A DNA stretch of 64,000 bases from Paragordius varius (Eukaryota; Nematomorpha), in assembly GCA_964247055.1 (NCBI GenBank), contig OZ176057.1, positions 558,001-622,000 of the forward strand, read 5' to 3'. Each line of letters begins with the position of its first letter. The stretch's first letter is position 1. The position numbers were made by a program, and so were the translations under genes. Below the pieces are notes generated by a model. It did no database searches. It was not told the DNA's origin and was given only the letters and a program-made list of their open reading frames with translations. This document shows positions 32,886 through 45,274 of the stretch, one piece after another.

Positions 32886-33422
32886 TATACCAACAAAAGA
32901 TTGTAAGAACATACTATAACATTTTTTAGTTTGTTGTCGAATAGAGTTGAAAATTTTGTTTTAAGCTCATTTTACTAGTGATCATATTCTTGCAAATTAT
33001 GGATTAACAAATTTTTCACAGGCCGGATATACTGTGTCGAAGGGATATACCCCCATTAAAAAGAATTTATTTGATTATTTTAATTCAACAATACCCACTT
33101 AATAAAAATAAAAATTCTTTAATAAGTAAGACTTAAAAACAAAATCGCCATGCCATTCCTTATATATATATCAATAGTTCTCAAGGATATTTGGGTGTAT
33201 GCACTCAGTATTTAAAAATTTTATATTTTATGTACTAAAACAATTAAAAACAAATATCTACCAAACTACATTGTTGTAGTAAACACTACTTGTAAAAACA
33301 TTGTTATACATATTATAAAAGAGAACACGATTTATAATTTTATATTTAATTATTTATTAATGCCTTTGATGATATAAATTAGATGGCGGTTTTAATTTTA
33401 CAATATTAACAATATACAACTA

Positions 33423-33600
33423 TTAATAAATTTTTAAATTTTTTTGTTCTATCGGATGTTTTTTGCTCATTTTTTGATATTCATCCAAACTTATTTTTCC
33501 ACCTAAATCTATACATTATTAAATAAAAAATACCATTTATATCGAAATTGTGTACCTTGTTTTGGAACTCCTTTAATTTCGCTACTAGAAGAGTATTTAG
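33423..33600 (-). CDS. terminal exons of an unidentified minus-strand gene
   Basis: Two candidate exons lie on the minus strand. One ends in SSSSEIKGVPKQ at a CAAG/GTACAC donor (33556). The last, after a short intron, reads GGKISLDEYQKMSKKHPIEQ and ends at TAA (33423). GKISLDEY resembles the second half of an EF-hand loop, but no full loop with acidic positions is present. The exact acceptor (33505 or 33497 side) is unresolved. I do not recognise the protein. The duplicated block at 33715-34160 may hold its upstream exons. Confidence 0.35.
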
Positions 33601-33714
33601 TAACGAGTATAATTTTTTATCATAATCTAAGAATTTCGGAATATTAAAATTTCCTGTTTTATTACAGTTTGTTAATTTTCTTCTTTAAGCTGTACTTGAT
33701 ATTATTAAACATCT

Positions 33715-34160
33715 TGATTAATTTGGTTTAGTGATATGTCATAATCCAATTCTTTTTTCACTTCTAAATAATGATTATCCCAATTATTTTGGTTAATTCG
33801 GGTTGGATTTGTTTTCTTTTTTGGAATATAATATAGGGTATCTATGAAATATAAATTCTTCAAACTTTTCTAAAACGTTGATCAATTATTCTCTAGCTCT
33901 CTCGTTTTGCATGTTGTATGAATGTAAATCAAGATGTTATTTTAATTTGGTTTAGAGATATATCATAGTCCAATTCTTTTTTGAATTTTAATTGTCTCAA
34001 TTTTTTTAACTTGGATTGGATTTGTTTTCTTTTTGGAATACAATATAGGGTATCTATGAAATATAAATTCTTAAAACTTTTCTAAAACGTCAATCAACAA
34101 TTCTCTGGCTCTCTCTTTTCGCACGTTATAGGATGTAAATCAGGATGTAATAAATGGCAT
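33715..34160 (-). repeat. direct duplication (~230 bp) of a coding-like segment
   Basis: Two copies, near 33715-33945 and 33948-34160, share GGATTGGATTTGTTTTCTTT, ATATAGGGTATCTATGAAAT and TTTTCTAAAACGT. On the minus strand the copy at 33.7-33.9 kb contains a possible exon (NQNNWDNHYLEVKKELDYDI before a GAT/GTTTAA donor). The other copy is out of frame there. This suggests exon duplication followed by decay. Confidence 0.55.
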
Positions 34161-34164
34161 TTCA

Positions 34165-35235
34165 AAATGAAGGGGGAAATTGGCTGACATTTAAGTAACA
34201 ACCATGAAAAAATTACGAATCAAAATATTAAACAGACCATTGCATGTTGCCCTGACAGCAATAAATCTAAAAAATATAGTTGAATCAATTGAACACCTTT
34301 TAAAAAAAATTGGATTTACAGTGTGTTGAAAATATATTTTTTGAAGCAGCTTAGTAACTAAGATGTATAAGAGATTGATCCAATTTCTAAAACCTATAAA
34401 TAATTTGTAATCTAAACATAATATTCTATCCTCCAATTTAAAGAATTCAAAAACTGGGTAGATTTTTAAATTTCAAAAAGTAGGCAAATATTTGGATTTC
34501 TATGACTCAAATAACCTGATAAATATAGTTTGATAAAATGCGTGCATATTTCTTCTAGAAAACTTTGAATTTTGCATGCATGTTTTAGATTTTATCTATT
34601 TTACAGGGGTTATCTAAACCCCTTTAAGTGTCAAAATATTGAGGTAACTTTACTCAACCCCATATAATATATCTTTTATATACTTTACTTTATATCCACC
34701 AATTTTAAGAATTCAAAAGTTCGAAATATTTTTAAAGTTATGCCACTTTGAAATTATAATAATTCTACTAGGAGGGAGACTTCTTATGAATGTATGATAT
34801 TCATTTAAGAAATTTAAGCATAAGGACGTAAGTAATACTTACTTGAACATGGGTCATAGTTTAACGTCCAGTCATTATTTAAGTTTAATTCAATTTTTAA
34901 TTTTAACATATTTCGAAGTAAATAAATACACCATAGATAATAACAATATTTTTAAAGTATAATTTTAGTTGGAAACATTTAGCTTTGACAAAGTAAAATA
35001 AAGAATTTAAAATTATTCATCTTATATGCACAATAATTTAATAACATTTATAAACTAATAATAAAGTTAAAAAGTAAATTGTTTCATCTTAATTTCCATA
35101 TTTATTTCAGTCTATAGAGGTTATTAATTTTTACACCTTTACACTAAATTAAAAGTTAACAGGTAAAAAATCAAGACAAAAATTTTAAAAAAACCACCAT
35201 ACTTTTTAACCCTTATTTCCTATAGAAATTATCAA
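34165..35235. other. AT-rich intergenic stretch, nothing recognised
   Basis: No coding frame or element ends. A worn family T arm (CAAGACAAAAATTTT...CCACCATACTTTTTAA) lies near 35160-35215. Confidence 0.45.
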
Positions 35236-35238
35236 TTT

Positions 35239-35545
35239 TACAGTAACAAATAAAATTATACGGACTAAATGTAAATATATAAAGACGAATTTCATCCAAA
35301 AGCTACCATACTTTTTAAAACCTTAATTATTCTTACATTAACTATTTAGTTAAAATTGTAAGACATAGAATATGATTGTGCTAGTATATATAAATATATA
35401 TATATATATATATACATCTATTCCACACTTTGCCATTTTAAACAATTATTTTTTTAAAATGAATTAAAAAGTATGGATGTCTTTTAGAAAAAAATCTTTG
35501 TCTTTATATTTTCCGTTTTTGTCCGTGTAATTTCAGTTTTGTAAT
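35239..35545. mobile_element. MITE, family T
   Basis: Starts TACAGTAACAAATAAAATTA with TTATACGGAC, and ends in the GTCTTTATATTTTCC / GTCCGTGTAATTTCAG arm. A TA microsatellite lies in its centre (35396-35415). A second one follows outside the element (35606-35635). Confidence 0.75.
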
Positions 35546-35604
35546 ATTGAAATATGATTAATATATTAACAATTTACATCTTTATTTAATGCTTTCCATA
35601 ACTA

Positions 35605-35640
<36 letters not shown>

Positions 35641-35837
35641 TTACAGCGGTTTTTGTTAAAAAAGGTTTGTCTTTATGCCTTTTTCTATTTCTATAAATTC
35701 AATTTTTAAATCAACAAGTGTTATTTTTTCCAATTGTTGGACTTAAAACATAAGCATATGTTTTTCGTTGGTAAGTGGTCTCGGCAAATACCCGTTTTTT
35801 TACCATGTGATAAATACAGCTATGCTAATTAATATAT

Positions 35838-36053
35838 AATTTACATTTCAAATTCACCCTTAACTAATTTAAATTCACTCTTGAACAATCCAACAATTCC
35901 GATTTACCTTTGAACAATTCAAATTCATTTAATTTATACTGAAAAAATAATAAACTTGCCACAAAGATATATTTCATATTAGTTTATAAACACATAATTG
36001 TTTTTTTAGAGTCAATTTCAATTGTTCAGGGGGGAATTTGAACTGTAAATAGC
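35838..36053. mobile_element. fold-back element, family FB-1, short
   Basis: Left arm with CAAATTCACCCTTAACTAAT-type repeats and right end GGAATTTGAACTGTAAATAG. Reduced core. Confidence 0.65.
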
Positions 36054-36278
36054 ATATTTTATAATAAGTCCAATAAAATATTTAATAAATAATTTAGAGC
36101 CAAAAAATTTTTGAGCAGCGTTACCGGTTTAATCTGAACTAAAGCTATTGTATATTGTTTCTTACTGGTTTAGTATTTTTAATTAGTAATTAATCTTCAA
36201 TACATAGTAAAAAATATATTGCTTGAGACGTTTAATAATATTACATTTTACTAAAAAACTTTAATTTTGAGATTTTAT

Positions 36279-36597
36279 ATACTATTTACATTCAAATTCC
36301 CCCTTAAACAATTTGAATCCCCCTTGAACAATTCAAATTCACCCAAATTCACCCTAAAAATAAATTATGTGGTATCGGGCTATTGAAATGAAATATATCC
36401 ATATGGCTTAATTATTTTTTTTCAACATTGTTTTAATTACAAACAAATTTTATTATTAAAAATATAAAAAATATAGGTAATAACAATTTTTATGAAAAAA
36501 CACATAATTTTTTTGGGGTGAATTCGAATTGTTTAAATGTGAATTTAAATTGTTCAAGGTTGAATTGTTCAAGAGGGTGAATTTGATGTGTAAATGG
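36279..36597. mobile_element. fold-back element, family FB-1
   Basis: Starts TACTATTTACATTCAAATTC, has three repeats on the left, the FB-1 core, and ends GAATTTGATGTGTAAATGG. Confidence 0.75.
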
Positions 36598-36599
36598 AG

Positions 36600-36982
36600 T
36601 CAATCTAAAGTTTAGTGATCACACTTAAATGGGTTTAAAACAGTTTTTACCTATTAGAAAATACAGTAATAATCCACAATCGTTGAAAAAGCATAGTCTT
36701 AAATTTGAATCATGACCCAATTGTTAAACCTACACCCACCCCACAACTGTAAAGAATGTGGAAAAGTTAAAAAATGTAGTAAATCCTAAATTTTATAAAA
36801 AAAATGCTGTATTGAGTTTATATTTTTTAGGAATTATTAACTTGATAAATATGTCATAAACAATGTTACTATATGGGGCAAGGGGGGGGGGATATACTTT
36901 GGAGACATATTAATAAATTATATAGGCAAAATGTACCAAACTCAATACTTTTGTACCTAGATAGTATTTTTTAAATAATCTA
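36600..36982. other. intergenic spacer
   Basis: No gene or element recognised. Contains a run of ten G (36887-36896), striking in such AT-rich DNA. Confidence 0.45.
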
Positions 36983-36986
36983 TATT

Positions 36987-37267
36987 ACTATTTTCAGCTC
37001 AAATTCACCCTCGAATAATTTAAAATCACCCTAAAATAAATTATGAAATTTTTTGGATATTAAAATTAACTACTGTTTTTATATTTTAAATTAATTTTCG
37101 TTTAAACTTAGTATGATACTAAAAAAATAATAATCTATGTATATAAAGAAACTATTCTTATTAATGATGAATTATAATAGCCTAAAAATACATATATTTT
37201 TAGGGTGACTATAAATTGTTTAAAGGTGAATATGAATTGTTCAAGGGTAAATTTGAAGTGTAAATGA
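36987..37267. mobile_element. fold-back element, family FB-1
   Basis: Left arm CAGCTCAAATTCACCCTCGA and right end AAATTTGAAGTGTAAATGAT with three repeats. Core conserved. Confidence 0.7.
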
Positions 37268-37640
37268 TATATATTATGCTAATAATTTACATCCATGTTT
37301 TTAATTTTTACCCCCTAACAATAATTCATATAAAATGATTCATTATTTTTGGATAAAAAATATTTTTTTATTTTAACCCTTTGTTGTCTGTAAAATTACA
37401 ATTTTTAGGTAATAATATGGATATTCTCTAATAATGATTTATAAAATACTCAACCCTTAAAAATTAAATTTAAACTTAAATTTGTATAGTAGTTTTATGA
37501 GTTCTAATTACGCAAAAATATTAGTGTATGTTTAATTTTATATTCTAAATATCCCTAACAAGTAATTTTTATAATAGATATTGTTTTAATAACTATAAAT
37601 TTTTGCATATTTTTTTTCTCAACCAGCCTCAAAAACCTTT
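37268..37640. other. AT-rich spacer
   Basis: Nothing recognised. Confidence 0.4.
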
Positions 37641-37644
37641 AAAT

Positions 37645-37876
37645 ATAACATTTACTAATCAAAACCTCGAACAATTTAAATCTACCTCAAATAAATTAAA
37701 TGTTTTTTAAGATTGATAATTACCTTTATTTTTATATATTTTTAAAAAATAAAATTTTGTTTTAAATTAAAATAATATGAAAAATAATATTTAGTAAAAC
37801 ACATAATAAATTTTTAAGGTGAATTTTAATTTTTAGGATTTGAATTGTTTAAGGGCTTTTTAAACTGAAATGGTAT
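37645..37876. mobile_element. fold-back element, family FB-1, abutting an FB-2 element
   Basis: Degenerate copy ending TTTTTAAACTGAAATGGTAT. Its terminal TATA is shared with the left end of the FB-2 element that follows. Confidence 0.65.
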
Positions 37877-39200
37877 ATCATTTGCACTTCAAGGGTGTCC
37901 TTGAACACTTCAAGTTGATTCTTGAACAATTCAAGTTAGTCCTTAAAATTTATAAATTTTGATTTAACCATAATTTTTGCATTTATTTTTTTATTTTATT
38001 ACACTAGACAACAAATTTTAACTTTTTTAACTGCCATTCTTGTAAATTTAAAATTTATTTCATTAAAGTACATAATTAGTATATCTGAAAAGAAAATTGG
38101 TCCTACATGAAAGAATTTTTTTATATTAGAGTTTATCGATAATTTTTGGCCCCGATTTAACATTAAACTCGAAATTTCATAAATTTAAAGTTTTAGATAT
38201 GAAGCCATGTATTTTATATCATTCGAAAGAGCGCAAAAAACTGCATCTTTTAAATGGTAGTAAGTCATTTTAATCCATCGGATGTAAAAGTTATTTGGAT
38301 TTAAATGGTCAAAATTTTCAATCCTTAAATAAGTCAAGAATTTTCACAGACAAACTAATTTGAAAATCATTTAAATTATTTTAATATTATTATTAGGGTT
38401 ATATTAGTATTTAATTTGAAAAAATGTTTGGAAAAGCTTTTGGTTTGCTTTTTTAATAAAAATTATTATTATAAATATTTTACCTAGTGGATACTAAAAT
38501 GCATAGTTATAACTGTGGCTATAAAAGATCAAAAATACCTTAAATGTTTTTATCTTTAAATTTTCGAAATTATCAGCCTTGTAAAGAAAATAAATTAATA
38601 TTGATGGATGGTAATTTTTAAAAAACAAAAAACTTAAAAATGGCTGTTTTGAGTGACATAAAAGCAATAAAAAATATTTTAATCAAAAAAACTTTCTTGT
38701 GTTATCTTTTTTGGACATTCATCTCCATCTAAGCAAAGTTTGAACTATTTTACTTTATTTAGTTTATAAATATAATAATTAAAAAAAAGCTCTCGCTTCG
38801 CGCGTTTGTCGCTCTTTGTGTCCAATATTAACTGTCGATGAAATACATATTAGTAAACATTTTATAGAGTTTTTAATACTCTTTCGAATGATATATTACA
38901 AATGGGCATTACTTGTATATTTTCTTTGAAAAACATTTTTTAGTAAAATTTGGATAAAGAGGGCGCATAATCTAAAAAATCAAATAATACAAAATGCTGA
39001 TATCGATTTAAAATTTATGTTAAATAATAGAAAATAGGTTAAAAACAATAAAATAGATGAATTATTTACGATTTGATTGATAAAAGTTAAAAACAAAACA
39101 AAAAAGTCAAAGGACCCACTTGAACTGTTCAAGGACCAACTTGAAATCTTCAAGGACCAACTTGAAGTGTTCAAGGGCACTCTTGAAGTGCAAATGGTAT
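37876..39200. mobile_element. fold-back element, family FB-2, large (~1.3 kb) centre
   Basis: Starts ATCATTTGCACTTCAAGGGT and ends CTTGAAGTGCAAATGGTATA, with about three 21-bp repeats on the left and four on the right. The usual core is split by extra DNA at about 38100-38950. That extra DNA includes a GC-rich patch (CTCTCGCTTCGCGCG) near 38790 and could be a separate insertion. Confidence 0.7.
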
Positions 39201-39552
39201 ATATCACTTTCAGAAAAAAATAATATGGGCATACATAAAGATAACCATAGTTTTTAAATATTTGATCATTTTTGGGTTGTAAAATAAATAGAGATTTAGA
39301 TTGATAATAATTCAATTATATAATTCCAATTTTAAGTAGTTTATATGGGAAAAATCAAGGCTTGAAAAAGTATAATTGTCTTTTTCAAAAAAAAGTATTT
39401 TCCTTTAGTTTTAACATTATCTCTGTATAATTTCCTTTTTAAAACTATCAGTTATAAAAATTTATTTAAGTTAGGGATGCAACTGTATAAATTATTTAAT
39501 TGATCTATCAATTTAAATTATGTAAAGATTTGAATGGTGATAATATATAATT

Positions 39553-39846
39553 TTACAGTAAAAATTGAAATTATACGGACAAAACGTAAAATTATAAAGA
39601 CAAACATTTTTTTATCTAAAAAACAACCATACTTTCTTTAACTTTAATTTTTCATCTATAAACTATTTAGTTACGATTGTAAATTGTATAATTGATCGTA
39701 TTATTAATATATATCTCTATCCCACACTTTACAGTTCAAAATGAGTCATATTTAAAAAAATCTAGATTTAGAAAGTATGGTTGTCTTTTGGAAATATGTC
39801 TTTACATTTGTACATTTTGTCCGTATAATTTCAATTTTTATTATAT
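39553..39846. mobile_element. MITE, family T, just upstream of the BTB-BACK gene
   Basis: Near-complete: TACAGTAAAAATTGAAATTA, TACGGACAAAACGTAAAATT, and the matching right arm ending TTTCAATTTTTATTATAT. It ends about 60 bp before the proposed start codon at 39907, so it may overlie the promoter. Confidence 0.85.
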
Positions 39847-39906
39847 AATTATTTAACATTTTAGAATTTGGGATATACTAAAAAGGTATTGTCTTTATAA
39901 GCCGAT

Positions 39907-42900
39907 ATGTACAATGATAATTCCAATGTATGGAACAATGATAAACCCAAGGATTATGGTAATATTCACACCTTAAAGTCACCCTTAAACAATTCAAATT
40001 TAACAAATTCAAATTTACCCTTGAACAAATTAAATTGACCCTAAAAATAAATTACGTTTGTTATTATGATTAAAATTTACTTATATTTTTTAGTAGTTTT
40101 AAAAAAAATGAAATTTTGCTTAAATTAATATAATACTGAAAAAATAATAAATGTGCCTTAAAGATATATTTCATGTTAATAATGATTTATATTATCCTGA
40201 TAACATACAATTTATTTTTAGGGTGAATTTGAATCCTAAATGTTATAATATTTAAAACATTGAAAATTAATATAAAGGCAATCCTACCTAAAACTAAACG
40301 CCAGATATTCTTTTGAAAAGATCCAACACTTTTCTAATTCTTTAACAACTTTTGATTTTATGTGACAATATAGATTTAAATTGTTATTAACTCAGTTGGG
40401 TACAGTAGAAACTGCATTTATACGGACAAAAGGTATATAAAGAAAAAATATTTTTTTCTAAAAAACAACAAAATTTTTTAAACCTTAATTTTTCTCATTA
40501 TAAATTATATAATTACGCTTGTAAAATATATATTGTGGTAATTATATAATTTATGTGATAAAAATCAAGTAAAAGTATGATTGTCTTTCTATATGAAATA
40601 TATATAGTTTTACATAAGATTTGCCCTTATAATTTTAAATTATACAATATATCAACTATTTCAGGTAGCATAAGATATCAAAAAAACTTTTTTAGTGAAG
40701 ATAAAATAAAATCGCCAAAAAAATGTTTTAAAAAGTGCACCCGAGTAAGCATTTTCTTTTGAATAAATGTAACAATTTGATAGGCATTACGAAAAATTTG
40801 ATTAGTAAAGAATGACCTTAGTAAAATTAAAATCACTTTGTTATTTTAGTATATTATAAGTATTTATTGGCAATATTTGTGAAATGATAGCCATTAGACG
40901 ATATAGTTTTTGATGTATTGACTTGTGTATTCCAAAAAACATAACTATGAATGGATATCTAAAAATCATCAATTTATTAAATTTAGACGTAAAACTTAAA
41001 TATTACATAAAGAAAACTCTAAAAACATTCTTTTAGTCAAATTTTTGCCTTTATATATACACTTGTAAATAATAGTTTAATAAATTTAATGTAATAAATT
41101 TAAAAATAAATTGTGAATATTAGAATAATATCATTTATTTATTTAATAGAACACCCAAAACGATTTGTCACGTTCATTAGCGATGTTTTATGGCCAAATA
41201 ATAACGTTTCAGAGAGCGGGTCAGCTGTGAGAGGACCAGATGTTAAGATTTTACTTCCGTGTGGCGCAGTCTTTACCGCACACAAAATTGTGCTTGGGGC
41301 CCAGAGCCGGAGTTTCGGGGATATTTGGTTGAGGGACCCTGAACTGGGAACATATGATTTCAGATCAGCTGATAAACAGTATGGATACATTACACCCCGA
41401 GGTTTTATGGCTGCCTTGGAGTATATGTACACGGGACGCGTTAAAAACTTGACAGACCCAATGTTAATTCAAGAGCTTTATAGAATAGCTAATGATTTCC
41501 TTATTATGGGTTTACTAACAATCATGAATGAAACTCTTCAACAGGCAAATGGTTTTGCCGGACAACAAATGCCAGCTGGGGCGGGAGGCACTTTTGAGGG
41601 CCAAAACTTTGGAGGTTTATCATAGAAAATATAAAACGGAACAATGCTTGTCAGATATGCTATAAGTTAACACAACACTAGTGTTTTGCCATAGGCAATT
41701 GTATGCCAATATGTTACTTTTTGTTTTAAAGGGCAGTAAAAATACTACATATACTGCTGAGCCCATAAATAGAAAATATCGCTCGTGAGAAGTCACTATC
41801 ACGAGGTATTGCAAAAATATTTTAATTATTTTAAGTCCAAGGTGCAATCTTTAGTTTTATTTTTATACAATAACGTGAATTATTCCATTTTTTTGTAAAT
41901 AAATGGCTTAAATGGAATTTAATATACATGTCAGTTGACATGTATGACATTTTTCGCATATATTTTTTTTGCATTTTTAAAAATTATGCAGAATATGTGT
42001 CCAATATTAATTATGTGACAAATAAAGTCAAAAATCATTTACATATGGCAACAGATAACTGTTTAAAATCGCCTTTTACCCATATACAGTAAAAATTGAA
42101 ATTATACCCACCAAAGGTAAAATATAAAGACAAATATTTTTTTTCTACAAGACAATGATAAAAAATTAAATTTTGATTTTTTTTGTTTGAAATGTGTTAT
42201 AAAGATGAACCAATCATATATGTTAAAATTGATAAAATAGCTTATATAAGAAACGTTAAGGTTTAACAAAGTAGGGTTGTTGTCTTGTGATAAAAAATTG
42301 TCTTTATATTTTTCCCAAGTTTTGTCCGTATAGTTTCAATTTTTACTGTAAAAATTCCGAAGTGTATACTCGTTATATATAGGTTTTGATATGAGGAGCC
42401 TTGCTAATAATAATGCGCCACCACCCCAAATGCCCATTTCATATTTTGAAAGTTGGGCCACCAAACAAGCTCAAAGACAATCTCAAACAGCAATGAATCC
42501 AGCTTTGGGGTGTGTCGTTCCAGGAACCGCAAATTCCAATTTTTTCGATAACATTGGTATTAACACAAAAGCACCATCGATTAGCAATGCATATCAATCG
42601 TTTCAACAATCGCCATTTTCAATGTAAGATATTTTACGTTTTTTTATCTAAAGAATATAATATTTTTTAAGACAAAAGAAAACCTTCTTTAAATTGTAAT
42701 ATATATATATTGATTCAAATAATCTTTTCTATCAAAGCGAAAGTATTAGTTCTTAAAGAAAAGGAAGAATTCATATTTTATTTGAAATTAAGAAAAGAGA
42801 TTTTAAGGAACCTAATAAAATATGAAATTTCCCGCTTTTATATTTTATGTAATTAAATGCGACTGTAATTTATCATTAAAAAGATTTGAATATTTTTATA

Positions 42901-45242
42901 AAAGTTATGCTTTTTAAGGTGCTGTTAATGTATTATATTATATAATATAGAGTGTATTATGAAATTTCGTTTCCCCAGGCTTCATATTTTTGGTTGTGCA
43001 ATTTACCATATGATTTGCAAATTGGTTTTGAGTGCTAAAACTTTTTTGTAATTATGTCAGTTATGGCATGAGTGTAAATAAATATATATATATATATATC
43101 TTAATCCATATTTTTTTACGAAAATATTTGAAACGTAATTCAAAACACTTTTTTAAAAAGAGTCAGAAGAAATTTATTAAGGCCAACTAAAAAATGGTGT
43201 GGTTTAAAACAATTACATACCTATTTTGCGCAGATATATACAAGTATGTTTGAATAAATTTTGTTTTTATACGGTTTCGTTTAACCGGTTCTCTGATGAT
43301 TTAAGTCTTACAAAGTAATCAGTTAATTTATTTTCACCGATAATATAGGTTTTAACTTGAATATAAAATTCCAATCCTATTTTTAATAGTTTTATAATTT
43401 TATAACCAATTATTCAAAAAATATCACATTTTTTCGATATATTTGACTTATAAAATAAAATAAACGACCGACAATTCATGAAATTTAGTGAGAGAAACCC
43501 GTTAAAGAATTATTTATCAATAAATAAACGCTTTTTAATAAATTTTTTTAAAAAAAATTGTCTTATATTTCAAAGATGCGCAACTTGCGGTGTTCCCCTC
43601 ACGCCCAATAATAACTTTAGTAATAATACTAATAATAATTATGCCCCCTACAATTTTAATAATAATAATGTCAACATGAATAATAATTATTCAAACAATT
43701 TTGGTTCTGCAAATCGTCGCTTTACCACAGATGCTATGGATCCGACCAGCAGTGTTTTGTATTGCATTCCAACTGTAAATCAAATTTCTCCCTTCCCACA
43801 CCATGCCATGTCTCCAGGCACGAATCCACCTGTTCAAAATCCTAATCCGAATTTCGTAAGTTTTTGTCAATTTTTTAGACATTTTTTTATTGTAAAATGA
43901 AAAGAATTTACGATTTGGATTTATTATTATACAGTAAAAATTGAAATTATACACGGACAAAATGTAAAAATATAAAGACAAGTTTTTTTTACAAAACTTA
44001 ATGTTTCTTATATAAGCTATTTAATTACAATTGTTAAATATGTAAAATTGATTGTGTTAGTAATATACCTCTCTATAAGACACTTTGCCATTTCAAACAA
44101 TGTATAAAAAAATCAAGATTTAAAAACTATCATTGTCTTGTGGAAAAAAAATATGGTCTTTATATTTTTACGTTGTATAATTTCATTTTTTACTGTATCT
44201 AATGAATAAAATGATATTCTTGTGGACATACAATTGTTAATATTTTATGAAAATGTGATATTTACTAAATAAGATTAGGTCTTTACAGTAAAAATTTAAA
44301 TTTAAATTTAAAGACATAACATAAAACAAAAGACAAAACCATACTTTAAACCTTGAGTATTCCCACAAACTATTATAATTTTGAATTATATAATTGAGTT
44401 CATAAACAAATAATATTTTTATTCCCTATATCAACTAAAATAATTAGTTTCTATATTTAAAAAAATATAATTGTCTTTTATAATGCCTTATACATTTTAT
44501 TACTGTATCTTATAAAACAATATAATATATGAGAAAAAACCAAGATTATTAACATTATGACCTTTTCACTTTTTTTGTCCTAGCTAATTAATGGGTTAGT
44601 TTATCCCATATGTCAAGCTTGTAAATGTACTACTGTTTTGAAAGTTATTTTAGTAAAATTTAATATCAAACACATTGTTCGCATTAAAATCACAAGAGAT
44701 CATGTTTTTGCTGGTATGTAGCCTAAAAGCTTTTAAAAGTTATTCATTTATATTTTTAAACCATAATATACATTTATTTGCCTGTTACATTAGCGATGTA
44801 CAAAAATTTAAAGGAAAAAATGGCGGCTAAAAATAATTTTTTTTATAATGAGCCTGAGAGAAGCAAATTATTCGCCTAATACCTTAATCGCTTTGGGATA
44901 TAAAACTACCCTAAAACGCCATGGAGTGTCAATAAAGTCAAGGTTTATTAGATATGGTTGTGTTTTTAACGAAATATGATTTATATTAGCTTTGGCTGTA
45001 TAATTTTAATGTACACCGTAATTTTTAGAGGTTTTGTAAATATTCCAAAAAAGATTATCAATTTAGAGTCAATCTAATTTTGACAATCCTCCAAATAACA
45101 ATTTTTACTCAAATCCCGCGTTTTCCAATATGGCTGGCGGTATGCAATTAATGAATTATCCAGGAACTAATTTTGCTCATTCCAGACTTCGGTACAAAAA
45201 TTTGAGTGCCGAAGAATTCTTAGCGCTTAGTTTTGAAGAGGT

Positions 45243-45274
<32 letters not shown>

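Larger units (their letters stand above)
31320..32960. repeat. tandem segmental duplication (~840 bp unit) carrying an FB-2 element
   Basis: The stretch from about 31320 is repeated from about 32165: TAAAATTTTTTCGTTT, then CAACACAAATTGC, then AAGACATTCAT, then an FB-2 element and similar 3' flank. The host flanks are shared along with the elements, so this is duplication rather than two insertions. Confidence 0.7.

Noticed and set aside
39907-40744. Using the exon-2 donor CGA/GTAAGC to join directly to the BTB exon
   Set aside because: The phases disagree (0 against 1). An earlier donor in exon 2 (TTTTTTA/GTGAAG) would fit phase 1, but this cannot be decided from sequence alone, so the junction is left open.
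41139-41432. 97-residue minus-strand frame
   Set aside because: Antisense of the BTB exon, whose plus-strand translation has clear BTB landmarks.
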